Positions 1 through 9,796 of a stretch of 64,000 nucleotides of DNA are shown here, piece after piece. Each line of letters starts with the position of its first letter. Position 1 is the first letter of the stretch. The notes beneath the pieces were generated by a model. The model ran no database searches, had not been told where the DNA came from, and saw nothing but the letters and a program-made list of their open reading frames with translations. The translations under genes and the position numbers were made by a program. Source of the DNA: Gemmatimonadota bacterium (GTDB lineage: Bacteria > Gemmatimonadota > Gemmatimonadetes > Gemmatimonadales > Gemmatimonadaceae); NCBI GenBank assembly GCA_016704465.1, contig JADJAD010000013.1, forward strand, positions 186,001 to 250,000, in the 5' to 3' direction.

Positions 1-1
1 G

Positions 2-514
2 ATCGCGCAAAGCCTCGCCATTCGGCATCCGACTCGGGTGGCTCGGCTCTGCCTGATCAACTCGGTCGCGTTCGACGACTGGCCGGGGCGCGAAGTCAAG
101 CTCGTCAGGGCGACGATGCCCCTCACGCGTCATCTACCGGCGACGTGGATCCTGTCCATCCTTCGTGCCGACCTGCTGCGAGGCTACGTCGTGTCGGAGC
201 GTGGCGCGCGATCCATCGATCAATTCGTGCGGCCGTTCACGACGGACAGGGGACGGGACGTGCTGGTCGCACACCTTGGGGCGCTCGATGCGGCGGAAAC
301 GAAGGTGCTGGCGCCTCGGTTAAAGGACATAGTGGCCCCGACTGCGGTACTCTGGGGGGCCGAGGATCCGTTTCTTCCGCCCGCGATCGGGCAACGGCTC
401 GCCGACGCGATCGGCGGCGCCACGCTCGACGTTGTACCCGACGTCCGTCACTTTACGCCGGAAGAAGCGCCGGAGCGGGTGGCCGGGACGATCGCACAAT
501 TACTCTCGCGATGA
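2..514 (+). CDS. alpha/beta hydrolase, C-terminal part (5' end outside window)
   Basis: The frame is already open at base 2, and the first visible residues, IAQSLAIRHPTRVARLCLIN, are the helix that normally follows the nucleophile elbow. The Gly-x-Ser-x-Gly serine therefore lies just before the window. An internal GTG at 38 is not the real start. The later acid and histidine are visible: WGAEDPFLP carries the Asp-bearing loop, and DVRHFTPEEAPERVA supplies the catalytic His near the C-terminus. This is the general alpha/beta hydrolase fold, and the substrate cannot be told. The stop overlaps the next gene's ATG as ATGA, so the two are probably co-transcribed. It contains TTA codons outside the Leu-Gly context used by most other genes in the window. 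Confidence 0.8.
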   Translation: MAQSLAIRHPTRVARLCLINSVAFDDWPGREVKLVRATMPLTRHLPATWILSILRADLLRGYVVSERGARSIDQFVRPFTTDRGRDVLVAHLGALDAAETKVLAPRLKDIVAPTAVLWGAEDPFLPPAIGQRLADAIGGATLDVVPDVRHFTPEEAPERVAGTIAQLLSR

Positions 515-834
515 CTTCATCACGCCTCGATACGTTCCGCACCATGGTGTCCCGCAGTCCCGCCAACGCAGTGGCTCGTTTCGGGTTGGCGAACGAGCTT
601 ATCAAGGCGGAGCTCTGGGCGGAGGCGGCGGAGCACCTGCGGCTGTACCTGGCATCGTATGACGATGATGGCAATTGATACGGGCGCCTCGCGCACGCGT
701 GCGAGGCGCTCGGCCTGATGGACGAGGCCCGGGACGCACTCGCGCGCGGGATCACCGCCGCCGAGCGTTTCGGTCACCCCGGGATGGCGAGCGAACTCGC
801 CGGCCGTCTCGAAGACCTGGAGGATTCCACGTGA
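511..834 (+). pseudogene. tetratricopeptide-repeat protein interrupted by in-frame TGA
   Basis: ATG at 511 overlaps the previous stop. The frame reads a TPR-type helix pair (NAVARFGLANELIKAELWAE, then AAEHLRLYLASYDDDGN), hits TGA at 676-678, and continues in the same frame with a second TPR helix pair (YGRLAHACEALGLMDEARDA) to a TGA at 832-834. Without the internal stop it is a 107-residue, two-repeat cytoplasmic protein. Reading frame, repeat spacing and the tight GTGA junction with the next gene are all kept, so the stop is either a recent nonsense change or a base-calling error. TPR proteins of this size usually mediate protein contacts; no partner can be inferred. Confidence 0.7.
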
Positions 835-1364
835 ACGGCTTTGTGCGGAGCGCCCTGTTCGCCCTCGTCTGGTGCATGCTCGACGTCTCGGCCGCCTCGG
901 CCCAGCGGGTGTCTCCCATCGCGGCGCAGCCGGTGAGCATCGGCACGAGGGTCCGCATCTTCGCCCCGAGCCTTCGGCGGGAACGGTATGTCGGCCGCGT
1001 CGATTCGCTGAATGCTGGCGAGGTGACGCTGGACACCGCCGGCATCCGTCGTCGACTGGGATTCGAGATGGGACCCGTGCTGGTCGATTCCTATCGACTG
1101 GTCACCGTGCGCACGTCGGCGATTGAACAGCTCGAGGTGAGTGCCGGGCGAACGACCCGAGCGGCCACGATCAAGGGGATGCTGATCGGGGGACTCGCCG
1201 GCGCCCTGCTCATCGGCTTCGGGCAGTTGCCGGAGGTCAATCCGTCTGCTTCGGACTTCCTGAAGGGGGCGCCGCTGGGCCTGGCCATCGGAACCGCCGT
1301 CGGCGGCGTGGTGGGCTACGCGTTGGGCGGTGAGCGCTGGGTCCCGGGCGAGCTTCCCCGCTAG
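831..1364 (+). CDS. small exported or membrane protein with glycine-rich hydrophobic tail
   Basis: I do not recognise a named family. The protein is 177 residues from GTG 831, chosen because it overlaps the TPR stop (GTGA) and gives a clean signal peptide ending near SAASAQ (residues 1-25). Residues 30-90 look like a small beta-rich domain. Two Gly/Ala-rich hydrophobic segments follow (about 112-130 and 148-170), of the glycine-zipper kind seen in envelope proteins. It ends convergently with the kinase gene on the other strand. The two stop codons share the palindrome CTAG at 1361-1364, so the coding regions overlap by four bases. Confidence 0.7.
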   Translation: MNGFVRSALFALVWCMLDVSAASAQRVSPIAAQPVSIGTRVRIFAPSLRRERYVGRVDSLNAGEVTLDTAGIRRRLGFEMGPVLVDSYRLVTVRTSAIEQLEVSAGRTTRAATIKGMLIGGLAGALLIGFGQLPEVNPSASDFLKGAPLGLAIGTAVGGVVGYALGGERWVPGELPR

Positions 1365-3469
1365 CGCACTTCCTTCGCGGCGTCGAGGACGTGCGCGATG
1401 TCACGAGACAGCGCGCGCGCCTCCTGGGTCGCTGACGACACGTCGTCCATCGCTGCCTGCACGCCGGCCGATCGCAGGGCAATCATGTCGAGCCGCATGT
1501 TCTGCAGGACGAGGGCTGCACTTTCGAGTTGGGTCAGCAGGGTTTCGCGACGGGTCAGCAGGTCGGCCATGGTGCTGCGCTGACGCTCCAGCAACTGGAG
1601 GCGCTGGTCGCGCTCGCGTGACTCGGGCAGTTCGCGCGCCGCAGCCAGGCGGCGATCCACCTCGGCCAGCGCCTCCGGACGGACGTCTTCTTCCATCCGG
1701 TGCAGCGCCTGCGCCAACGAGGCGACGCGTTCTGTCAGGGCGTCGACGGTCGGCGCCACATCGGGGATGAGGTCGCTGTCCGCCTTCGTGAGCTTGCCCA
1801 GCACCTCCTGCACGGCGAGGCGATCGGAAGCGGCGCGGCGCACGTGGTCACCGTACGGTCCGGCCAGCACGTCTTCGGGCGCCATTTCGCGGGCCAGTTG
1901 CGCGGGCGACGGGAGCCGGTTGGCGATCGGAGCGCGCGCCTCGTGCCGTTGCATCGCCTGCCGCGCCTGCCGTCCGAAGATGTCGCGGAATCGCACGCCG
2001 TCGGCCCAGAGCGAGGCGAGCCGCCTGGCCAGCGGGATCGACATGCCGATGGCCGGGAAGAAGAACCAGAGGAATTGCGGGGACACCGCGAGGTTGATCG
2101 CAGCGAGCAATCCAATGGTGACGGCCGAACTCCCCGCGCGCCGCCGAAAGGCGCGGATACGGTCAGCGACGCTCAACTGCGCGAACGTCGACAGGCTCTC
2201 TCTCCCCCGCAACAGATCGCGTTCGCGGCCGCTGACGTGCCCACGATTCCGCACGTCGTGCCACGACTCGGGCATCCACGCGGGGACCGGGGCGAGTGGC
2301 TGTACCGAGCCACGCGGGGGGCGTCCGACTGTGTTGCCGCCCCAGCCGGCATTGGCGGCATCGATCGCGTCACGCGCAGGTTCGCGCGATGGCTCGCGCG
2401 ATGGCTCGCGCGACCGCCCGGAGGCGACCGGTGGTGCCCCCTGCCCGCCGCGCACGATGTCCCGGACACTGGCGGCGAGGCCCTCGACGCGCGGGGCGGG
2501 ACGTTGCCACGCCGCAGACAGCCGATCGACCTCGCCCTGGCCAGGACGCGTGTGTGCCGAGCGCGGGTCGGCGCTGCGCACGTCGTCCCGGTGTGTCCCT
2601 TCGCGGGCGAGGGGCTCCGTGCCGCGCGTCTCGACGGCGGTGATCACGTCGCGAAAGGTCGCGGCGTCGGCCCAGCGATCCTGCGGGCGCTTGGCCATCG
2701 CGCGCTCGATGGCGCTGACCAGCGGGAGCGGGAGGTCGGGACGGGCGTCCTGGAGTGAGGACGGCGTCTCGCGGATGTGCTTGAGCAGCATCGACGGCGT
2801 GTTCGTGGCCTGGAACGGCAGCACGCCGGCAAGCATCTGGTAGGCGACAATCGCCAGGGAGTACAGGTCGGATCGTCCATCGATCTCGCGCTCGCCCATG
2901 GCCTGTTCGGGCGACATGTACGCGGGCGTGCCGACGGCGATCCCCGTGACCGTGAGCCGGGCATCGCCCTCGGCGGCGCGGGCGATCCCGAAGTCGGTGA
3001 CCATGGGGCGCCCCGTGGCACGATCGATCAGGATGTTGTCGGGCTTGATGTCGCGATGCACGATCCCGCGCGCGTGCGCGTACGCGAGCGCGTCGGCCAC
3101 GCCACGCAGCACGCGGTACACGTCGGGCAGCGGGGGCCGCATCTCGGTCGCGAGCCGCAGCGCGAGCGGCTCGCCTTCCACGAGCGCCATGACGAAGCAC
3201 ACCAGGCCGTCGCGCTCCTCGACGGCGTAGATGGGGACGATGTTGGGATGATTGAGCTGCGCGGCCGTCTGCGCCTCGCGCAGGAAGCGCTGCTTCACGT
3301 CGTCACGGTACGCCAGCTCGGGGGGGAGGACCTTGATCGCCACGACGCGACGCAGCTTGCGGTCGAGGGCCCGGTAGACCACGCCCATCCCGCCGCGGCC
3401 CAACTCTCCCTCAATCTCGTACGCGTCGCCTAACGCGGCGCCGACCCGCTCTCGCAGTCTGTCGGCCAT
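1361..3469 (-). CDS. membrane-anchored serine/threonine protein kinase
   Basis: The 702-residue protein has an N-terminal Hanks-type kinase domain at about 17-285. It contains the Gly loop GRGGMGVVY, the ATP lysine in VAIKVLPPEL, the catalytic loop HRDIKPDN, DFG in VTDFGIARA, and the activation-segment GTPAYMSPEQ. A low-complexity linker with SREP repeats follows. Next comes a pair of hydrophobic segments (about 450-485) of the 2TM-domain type, then a long coiled coil to the C-terminus containing the string VLQNMRLDM. The kinase should face the cytoplasm, with the coiled coil available for oligomerisation or a partner. The next gene upstream on the same strand is a paralogue with the same layout, 58 bases away, so the two probably form one transcript. 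Targets are unknown. Confidence 0.93.
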   Translation of the reverse strand: MADRLRERVGAALGDAYEIEGELGRGGMGVVYRALDRKLRRVVAIKVLPPELAYRDDVKQRFLREAQTAAQLNHPNIVPIYAVEERDGLVCFVMALVEGEPLALRLATEMRPPLPDVYRVLRGVADALAYAHARGIVHRDIKPDNILIDRATGRPMVTDFGIARAAEGDARLTVTGIAVGTPAYMSPEQAMGEREIDGRSDLYSLAIVAYQMLAGVLPFQATNTPSMLLKHIRETPSSLQDARPDLPLPLVSAIERAMAKRPQDRWADAATFRDVITAVETRGTEPLAREGTHRDDVRSADPRSAHTRPGQGEVDRLSAAWQRPAPRVEGLAASVRDIVRGGQGAPPVASGRSREPSREPSREPARDAIDAANAGWGGNTVGRPPRGSVQPLAPVPAWMPESWHDVRNRGHVSGRERDLLRGRESLSTFAQLSVADRIRAFRRRAGSSAVTIGLLAAINLAVSPQFLWFFFPAIGMSIPLARRLASLWADGVRFRDIFGRQARQAMQRHEARAPIANRLPSPAQLAREMAPEDVLAGPYGDHVRRAASDRLAVQEVLGKLTKADSDLIPDVAPTVDALTERVASLAQALHRMEEDVRPEALAEVDRRLAAARELPESRERDQRLQLLERQRSTMADLLTRRETLLTQLESAALVLQNMRLDMIALRSAGVQAAMDDVSSATQEARALSRDIAHVLDAAKEVR
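2382..2417. repeat. 12-bp tandem repeat, 2.6 copies, inside kinase linker
   Basis: The unit TCGCGCGATGGC occurs at 2382-2393 and 2394-2405 exactly, with a partial third copy to 2417. Read on the minus strand it encodes repeated Ser-Arg-Glu-Pro in the kinase linker. The 12-bp unit keeps the reading frame, so copy-number change would only alter linker length. Confidence 0.9.
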
Positions 3470-3527
3470 CGGCTGCCGGTGCCGTCGGCACGATCGGTGG
3501 CGACGGGTCGCGTCGCCACCGGTCGGC

Positions 3528-5564
<2,037 letters not shown>

Positions 5565-5789
5565 TCAGCCTCACCCTACGTCAGAATGGCCCACGAAAGT
5601 TGCAAAGCCGGTCACCGTGGCGTAAAACACGAGCGCGCCGCGTGCACTGGAGAGGTGGCAGCATGGGGGAGGTCGAGCGCACGTGCGGGGCCTGACTCGA
5701 GCCAGGCGGCACGATCCAGTCCCTGCTCCGGCCCCAACGACCTCTCGCTTTTCGCCTGATTGCCTACCCGTCCTCTGGACTCGATCGCC

Positions 5790-8391
5790 ATGGCCCAGCG
5801 CACCTCACTTCCCGTCCTTCCGCTTCGCGGGACGGTCACGTTCCCCGGCCTCACATCGCCCATCGCGGCGGGACGACCGGGGACGCTTCGTGCCATCGAG
5901 GCAGCCTTGAAGTCCGATCGACTGGTCTTCGCGGTGGCGCAGCGTGACAATACAGACGAGCCGTCGCCGGAGATCCTCTACTCCATGGGGGTCATCGCCC
6001 GGATCGGACAGATCCAGCGTGGACTCGGCGGGGTCCAGCTCCTGCTGCAGGGTGAGCAACGGGCCACCTCGCTCGAGTACAACCTGAACGACGGCTACCT
6101 CACGGCCGTGGTCATTCCGACCGAGGAAATGGCGCCGCTCAATGAGCAGGACGCCGCCTTCGAGGCGCTGCACAAGGAAACGCGCGAGCGCGCACAGGAA
6201 CTGGGCGAGAAACGCGGCCTCCCCGAGGAAGTCGTGCACCAGGTGCTCGACGCAGTGGATGAGCCGGGGGAAATTCGCCGATCTCGTCGCCGGCTACATC
6301 GAGCTCCCGGTTCCGGAAAAGCAGGGGCTGCTGGAAACGCTGAGCGTGGAGGAGCGGCTGCGCCGCGTGCTCGTGCACGTGCAGCGCCAGATCGGAATGC
6401 TCGAGGCACAGGAGGAAATCAAGTCGCAGGTCCAGGAGGAACTGGGCGAGCGCCAGCGCGAGATGTTCCTGCGTGAGCAGCTGAAGGCGATCCAGAAGGA
6501 GCTGGGCGACGATGACCAGTCCAAGGAAATCGCCGAGTTGCGTGAGAAGCTGACCAAGCTCGACCTCCCGAAGGAAGCGCGTGCGGAAATGGAGCGCGAG
6601 CTGGGACGTCTGGAGCGCTCGGGACGCGAGTCGATGGAGGCGCAGGTCATTCGCACCTATCTCGAGTGGATTGCCGAGCTTCCGTGGAGCAAGCGGTCGG
6701 ACGACCATCTGGACCTCAATCGGGCGATCGACGTCCTCGACAGCGATCACTACGGCCTGCAGGACGTGAAGGACCGCATTTTGGAGTTCCTCGCGGTGCG
6801 TCAGCTGCGCGCGCAACAAGTCGCGGAGGAGGTCACCAAGACCGGCGAGTTCCCGATCGGGAAGCGCGCCGTAGTGCAGGATGCTGGTACGACGCCCACC
6901 GGGGGCAACGGCGAGAGCCATGACCGGACGATCACCGATGCCAGCGAGGCCAAGGCGCGGGCGATGGCGCGCGGTCCTATCCTGCTGTTCACCGGTCCGC
7001 CGGGCGTGGGCAAGACGTCGATCGCCAAGTCGATCGCGCAGTCGCTGGGACGCGAGTACGTGCGTGTCGCATTGGGAGGGGCCCGCGACGAGGCGGACAT
7101 CCGCGGGCACCGGCGCACCTATGTGGGTGCAATGCCCGGACGCATCATCCAGGGGATGAAGCAGGCCGGGACGAAGAACCCGGTCTTCCTGCTCGACGAG
7201 GTCGACAAGCTCGGGCAGTCGTTCCAGGGCGACCCTTCGAGCGCGTTGCTCGAGGTCCTCGACCCCGCGCAGAACGACTCATTCACCGATCATTACCTCG
7301 GCGTCCCGTTCGACCTGTCCGAGGTCCTGTTCATCGCCACGGCAAACTTCATCCAGAACATCCCCGGACCGCTGCTCGACCGCATGGAGGTCGTGGAGTT
7401 CGCCGGATACACGGAGCGGGAGAAGGCAGAGATTGCCCGGAAGTACCTCATTCCGCGGCAGCTGGAGGAGTCGGGGCTTCGCGACAAGAACGTGAAGTTC
7501 GACGACGATGCCGTGATGGCAGTCGTGAGCAACTACACGCGCGAGAGCGGCGTGCGACAGCTCGAGCGCGAGATCGGTCGCGTCTGTCGCAAGGTCGCGC
7601 GCAAGCTGGCGACGGGCGACACCTCGATGCTGGACGACGATCGGCTGGACGCCGAGGAGATCCGCGAATTGCTCGGGCGGCCGAAGGTGCATCCCGAGCG
7701 GGCGCAGGAAAAGCACGAGGTGGGGATCGCGACCGGGATGTACTACACGCCGCAGGGTGGCGACATCATGTTCGTGGAGGCCTCGATCCGTCGGCAGGAA
7801 GGGCGGATGCGCGAGACCGAGGATGGCGTCTCGCGGGACGGGGCGGCGCGTCAGGGCCCGATCTCGCTGATCCTGACCGGCCAACTGGGCGACGTGATGA
7901 AGGAGAGCGCCCGGGCAGCGCTCACCTTCGCGACCAACAATTCCGAGCAGCTGGGCATTCCGCTCGATCGGGTCACGAGCGCGAGCGAGGCGCACATCCA
8001 TGTTCCGGCAGGCGCAATTCCAAAGGATGGTCCGTCGGCGGGGCTCGCGATCGCGACCGCCCTGGTGTCGGAGTTGTCCGGACGACCGGTGCGTCGCGAC
8101 GTCGCCATGACCGGGGAAATCACCTTGCGCGGACGTGCACTCCCGATCGGCGGGTTGAAGGAGAAGGTGCTCGGCGCACACCGGGCGGGGATCAAGCACA
8201 TCATCATCCCCAAGCAGAATGCGGCCGATGTCGAGGACGTGCCGGAGGAGGTACGCAAGGAACTGACCTTCCATCCCGTCGAGTCGCTGGAGGAGGTGCT
8301 GGCGATCGCCCTGGTGGCGGACGCGGAGGCGGCGGACGAAAGGGAACCGGCGTGCCCGGGGGCGGCGTGCCCGGGGGCGGCGTGCCCGTGA
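5790..8391 (+). CDS. lon: ATP-dependent protease La (Lon), frameshifted by one extra G
   Basis: Cytoplasmic AAA+ serine protease that degrades misfolded and regulatory proteins. ATG 5790 starts the N-terminal substrate-binding domain (TSLPVLPLRGTVTFPG). At the run GGGGG (6266-6270) the frame must skip one base: before it the protein reads VDEPG, and after it KFADLVAGYIELPVPEK. Joining the frames gives one protein of about 866 residues. Downstream are a coiled region, Walker A GPPGVGKTS, Walker B FLLDEVDK, the proteolytic Ser in KDGPSAGLA and the Lys in GLKEKVLGAH. A linker of about 45 residues before Walker A and a tail encoded by a 15-bp repeat are unusual. The indel sits in a homopolymer and Lon is conserved on both sides, so I favour a sequence error over a real pseudogene. 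Confidence 0.93.
8349..8389. repeat. 15-bp tandem repeat, 2.7 copies, at the lon 3' end
   Basis: The unit GGCGTGCCCGGGGGC lies at 8349-8363 and 8364-8378, with a partial copy running to just before the stop. It encodes a Cys-Pro-Gly-Ala-Ala tail that Lon proteases normally lack. The 15-bp period keeps frame. Confidence 0.9.
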
Positions 8392-8487
8392 CCGGCGCAA
8401 TGGCCAGCTGAGGAGCTGGGCGTCTCGCGGCCGCGGAACCTGGGGGCGCGCGTCGCCGTAGGAGGCGACATCCCGATCCCTCTGTCC

Positions 8488-9738
8488 ATGCTCGCCTCCT
8501 TCGCCACCGCCGCCCTCGTCGCCCTCGACCAGCTCAGGGTGAACACGCTCCGCACCCTCCTGTCGACGCTCGGCGTCATGATCGGCGTCGGGTCGCTGGT
8601 CGCCGTCTTGTCGTTAGGCGACGGCATGGAACGGTTCACGCGTGACGAAGTCGAGCGTACGACAGATGTGCAGTCGGTGACGCTGTCCTCGCGCACCGGC
8701 GAGATGGTGGAGGGCACCTGGGTACCGGTGCGTGATGCGCCGGTCTTCGGCCGTGTCGAGGCCGCCGACATCGCGCGCGACGTGGACGGGGTGAAGGGGG
8801 TCTCGCTGGCGGTGTCGGCAACGGTTCCGGTGGAATCGCCGCGCAGCGGGGGGCGGCGCGAGGCCTCGGTGACCGCGGCCATGGCGGGCGTGGACCAGTT
8901 TTCGCGCGCAGAGCTGGCGACCGGGCGATTCTTCACGCGTGTGGAAGACGCGCGCGATGCGCCGGTCGTGGTGCTCTCGCACAAGCTGGCGGCTGACCTC
9001 GCGCGGCCGCGCGCACCCGAACAGCTCATGGGTGAGTCGGTGCGCGTGCAGGGTGCCCCGCGCGAGGTCATCGGCATCCTGGCCGCGTACAGGGGAGAAC
9101 GTAGCTATGCGGCCATCGTGCCGTATGCGTCAGCACCGCTCCTGGCCGCCGCCAGTGGTCGTCGATTGCTGCCGATCATCAGCGTGCGTGCGACGCGCAT
9201 CGAGGACGTGGATGCCCTGCGCCGCTCGCTCGAGGATTGGCTGGGGCTCCGCTACGGACAGCGGTGGGAACGGCGCGTCGAGGTAACGACGATGGCGCGT
9301 CGCCTCGAGCAGGCGACGCAGGGTGTGCGCATCTTCAAGTGGTTCATGGGAGCGATCGCCGCCATCTCCCTGCTGGTGGGAGGGATTGGCATCATGAACG
9401 TGATGTTGGCGTCGGTGACGGAGCGAACGCGAGAGATCGGGGTGCGCAAGGCGCTTGGCGCACGCGGTCGCGATGTGCTGCTGCAGTTCCTGGCGGAATC
9501 AGTCGCCATCTCGAGCGTGGGGAGCGCGATCGGCGTCGTGCTGGGATCGTTGATCGCCTCCGGGGCGATTCTCCTGATCCGCACCCAGACCGGGGCCGAC
9601 GGACTGGCGCCAGCGCTCTCGCTGTCGTCGGTGCTGGTCGCGGCCGGTTCGGCGGTGGCCGTCGGACTCATTTTCGGCACCTATCCGGCGCGGCGCGCGG
9701 CACGTCTCTCGCCTATCGACGCCATCCGGCACGAGTAG
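8488..9738 (+). CDS. MacB/FtsX-type ABC transporter permease
   Basis: The 416-residue inner-membrane protein has the MacB permease plan. An N-terminal membrane helix (NTLRTLLSTLGVMIGVGSLV) is followed by a periplasmic MacB-type core domain at about 45-270, then three C-terminal helices with the family signatures GGIGIMNVMLASVTERTREI, GVRKALGAR and TYPARRAARLSPIDAIRHE. In MacB the ATPase is fused or encoded next door. Here the ATPase domain is absent, and neither neighbour (lon, PBP1A) is an ATPase, so a partner must be elsewhere in the genome. Such half-transporters act by mechanotransmission with a membrane fusion protein and TolC, or in lipoprotein release. The last three codons and stop are part of a 10-bp tandem repeat. 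Confidence 0.88.
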   Translation: MLASFATAALVALDQLRVNTLRTLLSTLGVMIGVGSLVAVLSLGDGMERFTRDEVERTTDVQSVTLSSRTGEMVEGTWVPVRDAPVFGRVEAADIARDVDGVKGVSLAVSATVPVESPRSGGRREASVTAAMAGVDQFSRAELATGRFFTRVEDARDAPVVVLSHKLAADLARPRAPEQLMGESVRVQGAPREVIGILAAYRGERSYAAIVPYASAPLLAAASGRRLLPIISVRATRIEDVDALRRSLEDWLGLRYGQRWERRVEVTTMARRLEQATQGVRIFKWFMGAIAAISLLVGGIGIMNVMLASVTERTREIGVRKALGARGRDVLLQFLAESVAISSVGSAIGVVLGSLIASGAILLIRTQTGADGLAPALSLSSVLVAAGSAVAVGLIFGTYPARRAARLSPIDAIRHE

Positions 9739-9767
9739 GCACGAGTAGGCACGAGTAGGCACGTCAC
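9728..9767. repeat. 10-bp tandem repeat, 3.5 copies, spanning the permease stop codon
   Basis: The unit GGCACGAGTA is repeated at 9728, 9738 and 9748, with a partial copy from 9758. The first copy contains the final His-Glu codons and the stop TAG at 9736-9738, so each further copy repeats that stop sequence in the 3' untranslated region. Confidence 0.9.
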
Positions 9768-9796
9768 GCAGGATCCGTCGGGCGCCGGGCGTGCCG

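Noticed and set aside
676..678. TGA in the TPR gene as a selenocysteine codon
   Set aside because: TPR proteins have no redox site here and no SECIS-like hairpin follows the TGA.
6260..6275. Programmed frameshift in lon
   Set aside because: The site is a plain G run without an A/T-rich slippery heptamer; other genes in the window have the same homopolymer lesion, so an error is simpler.
6139..7110. Long minus-strand ORF opposite lon
   Set aside because: Shadow of a G+C-rich gene; its sequence is low-complexity Arg/Leu-rich and lon on the plus strand is certain.
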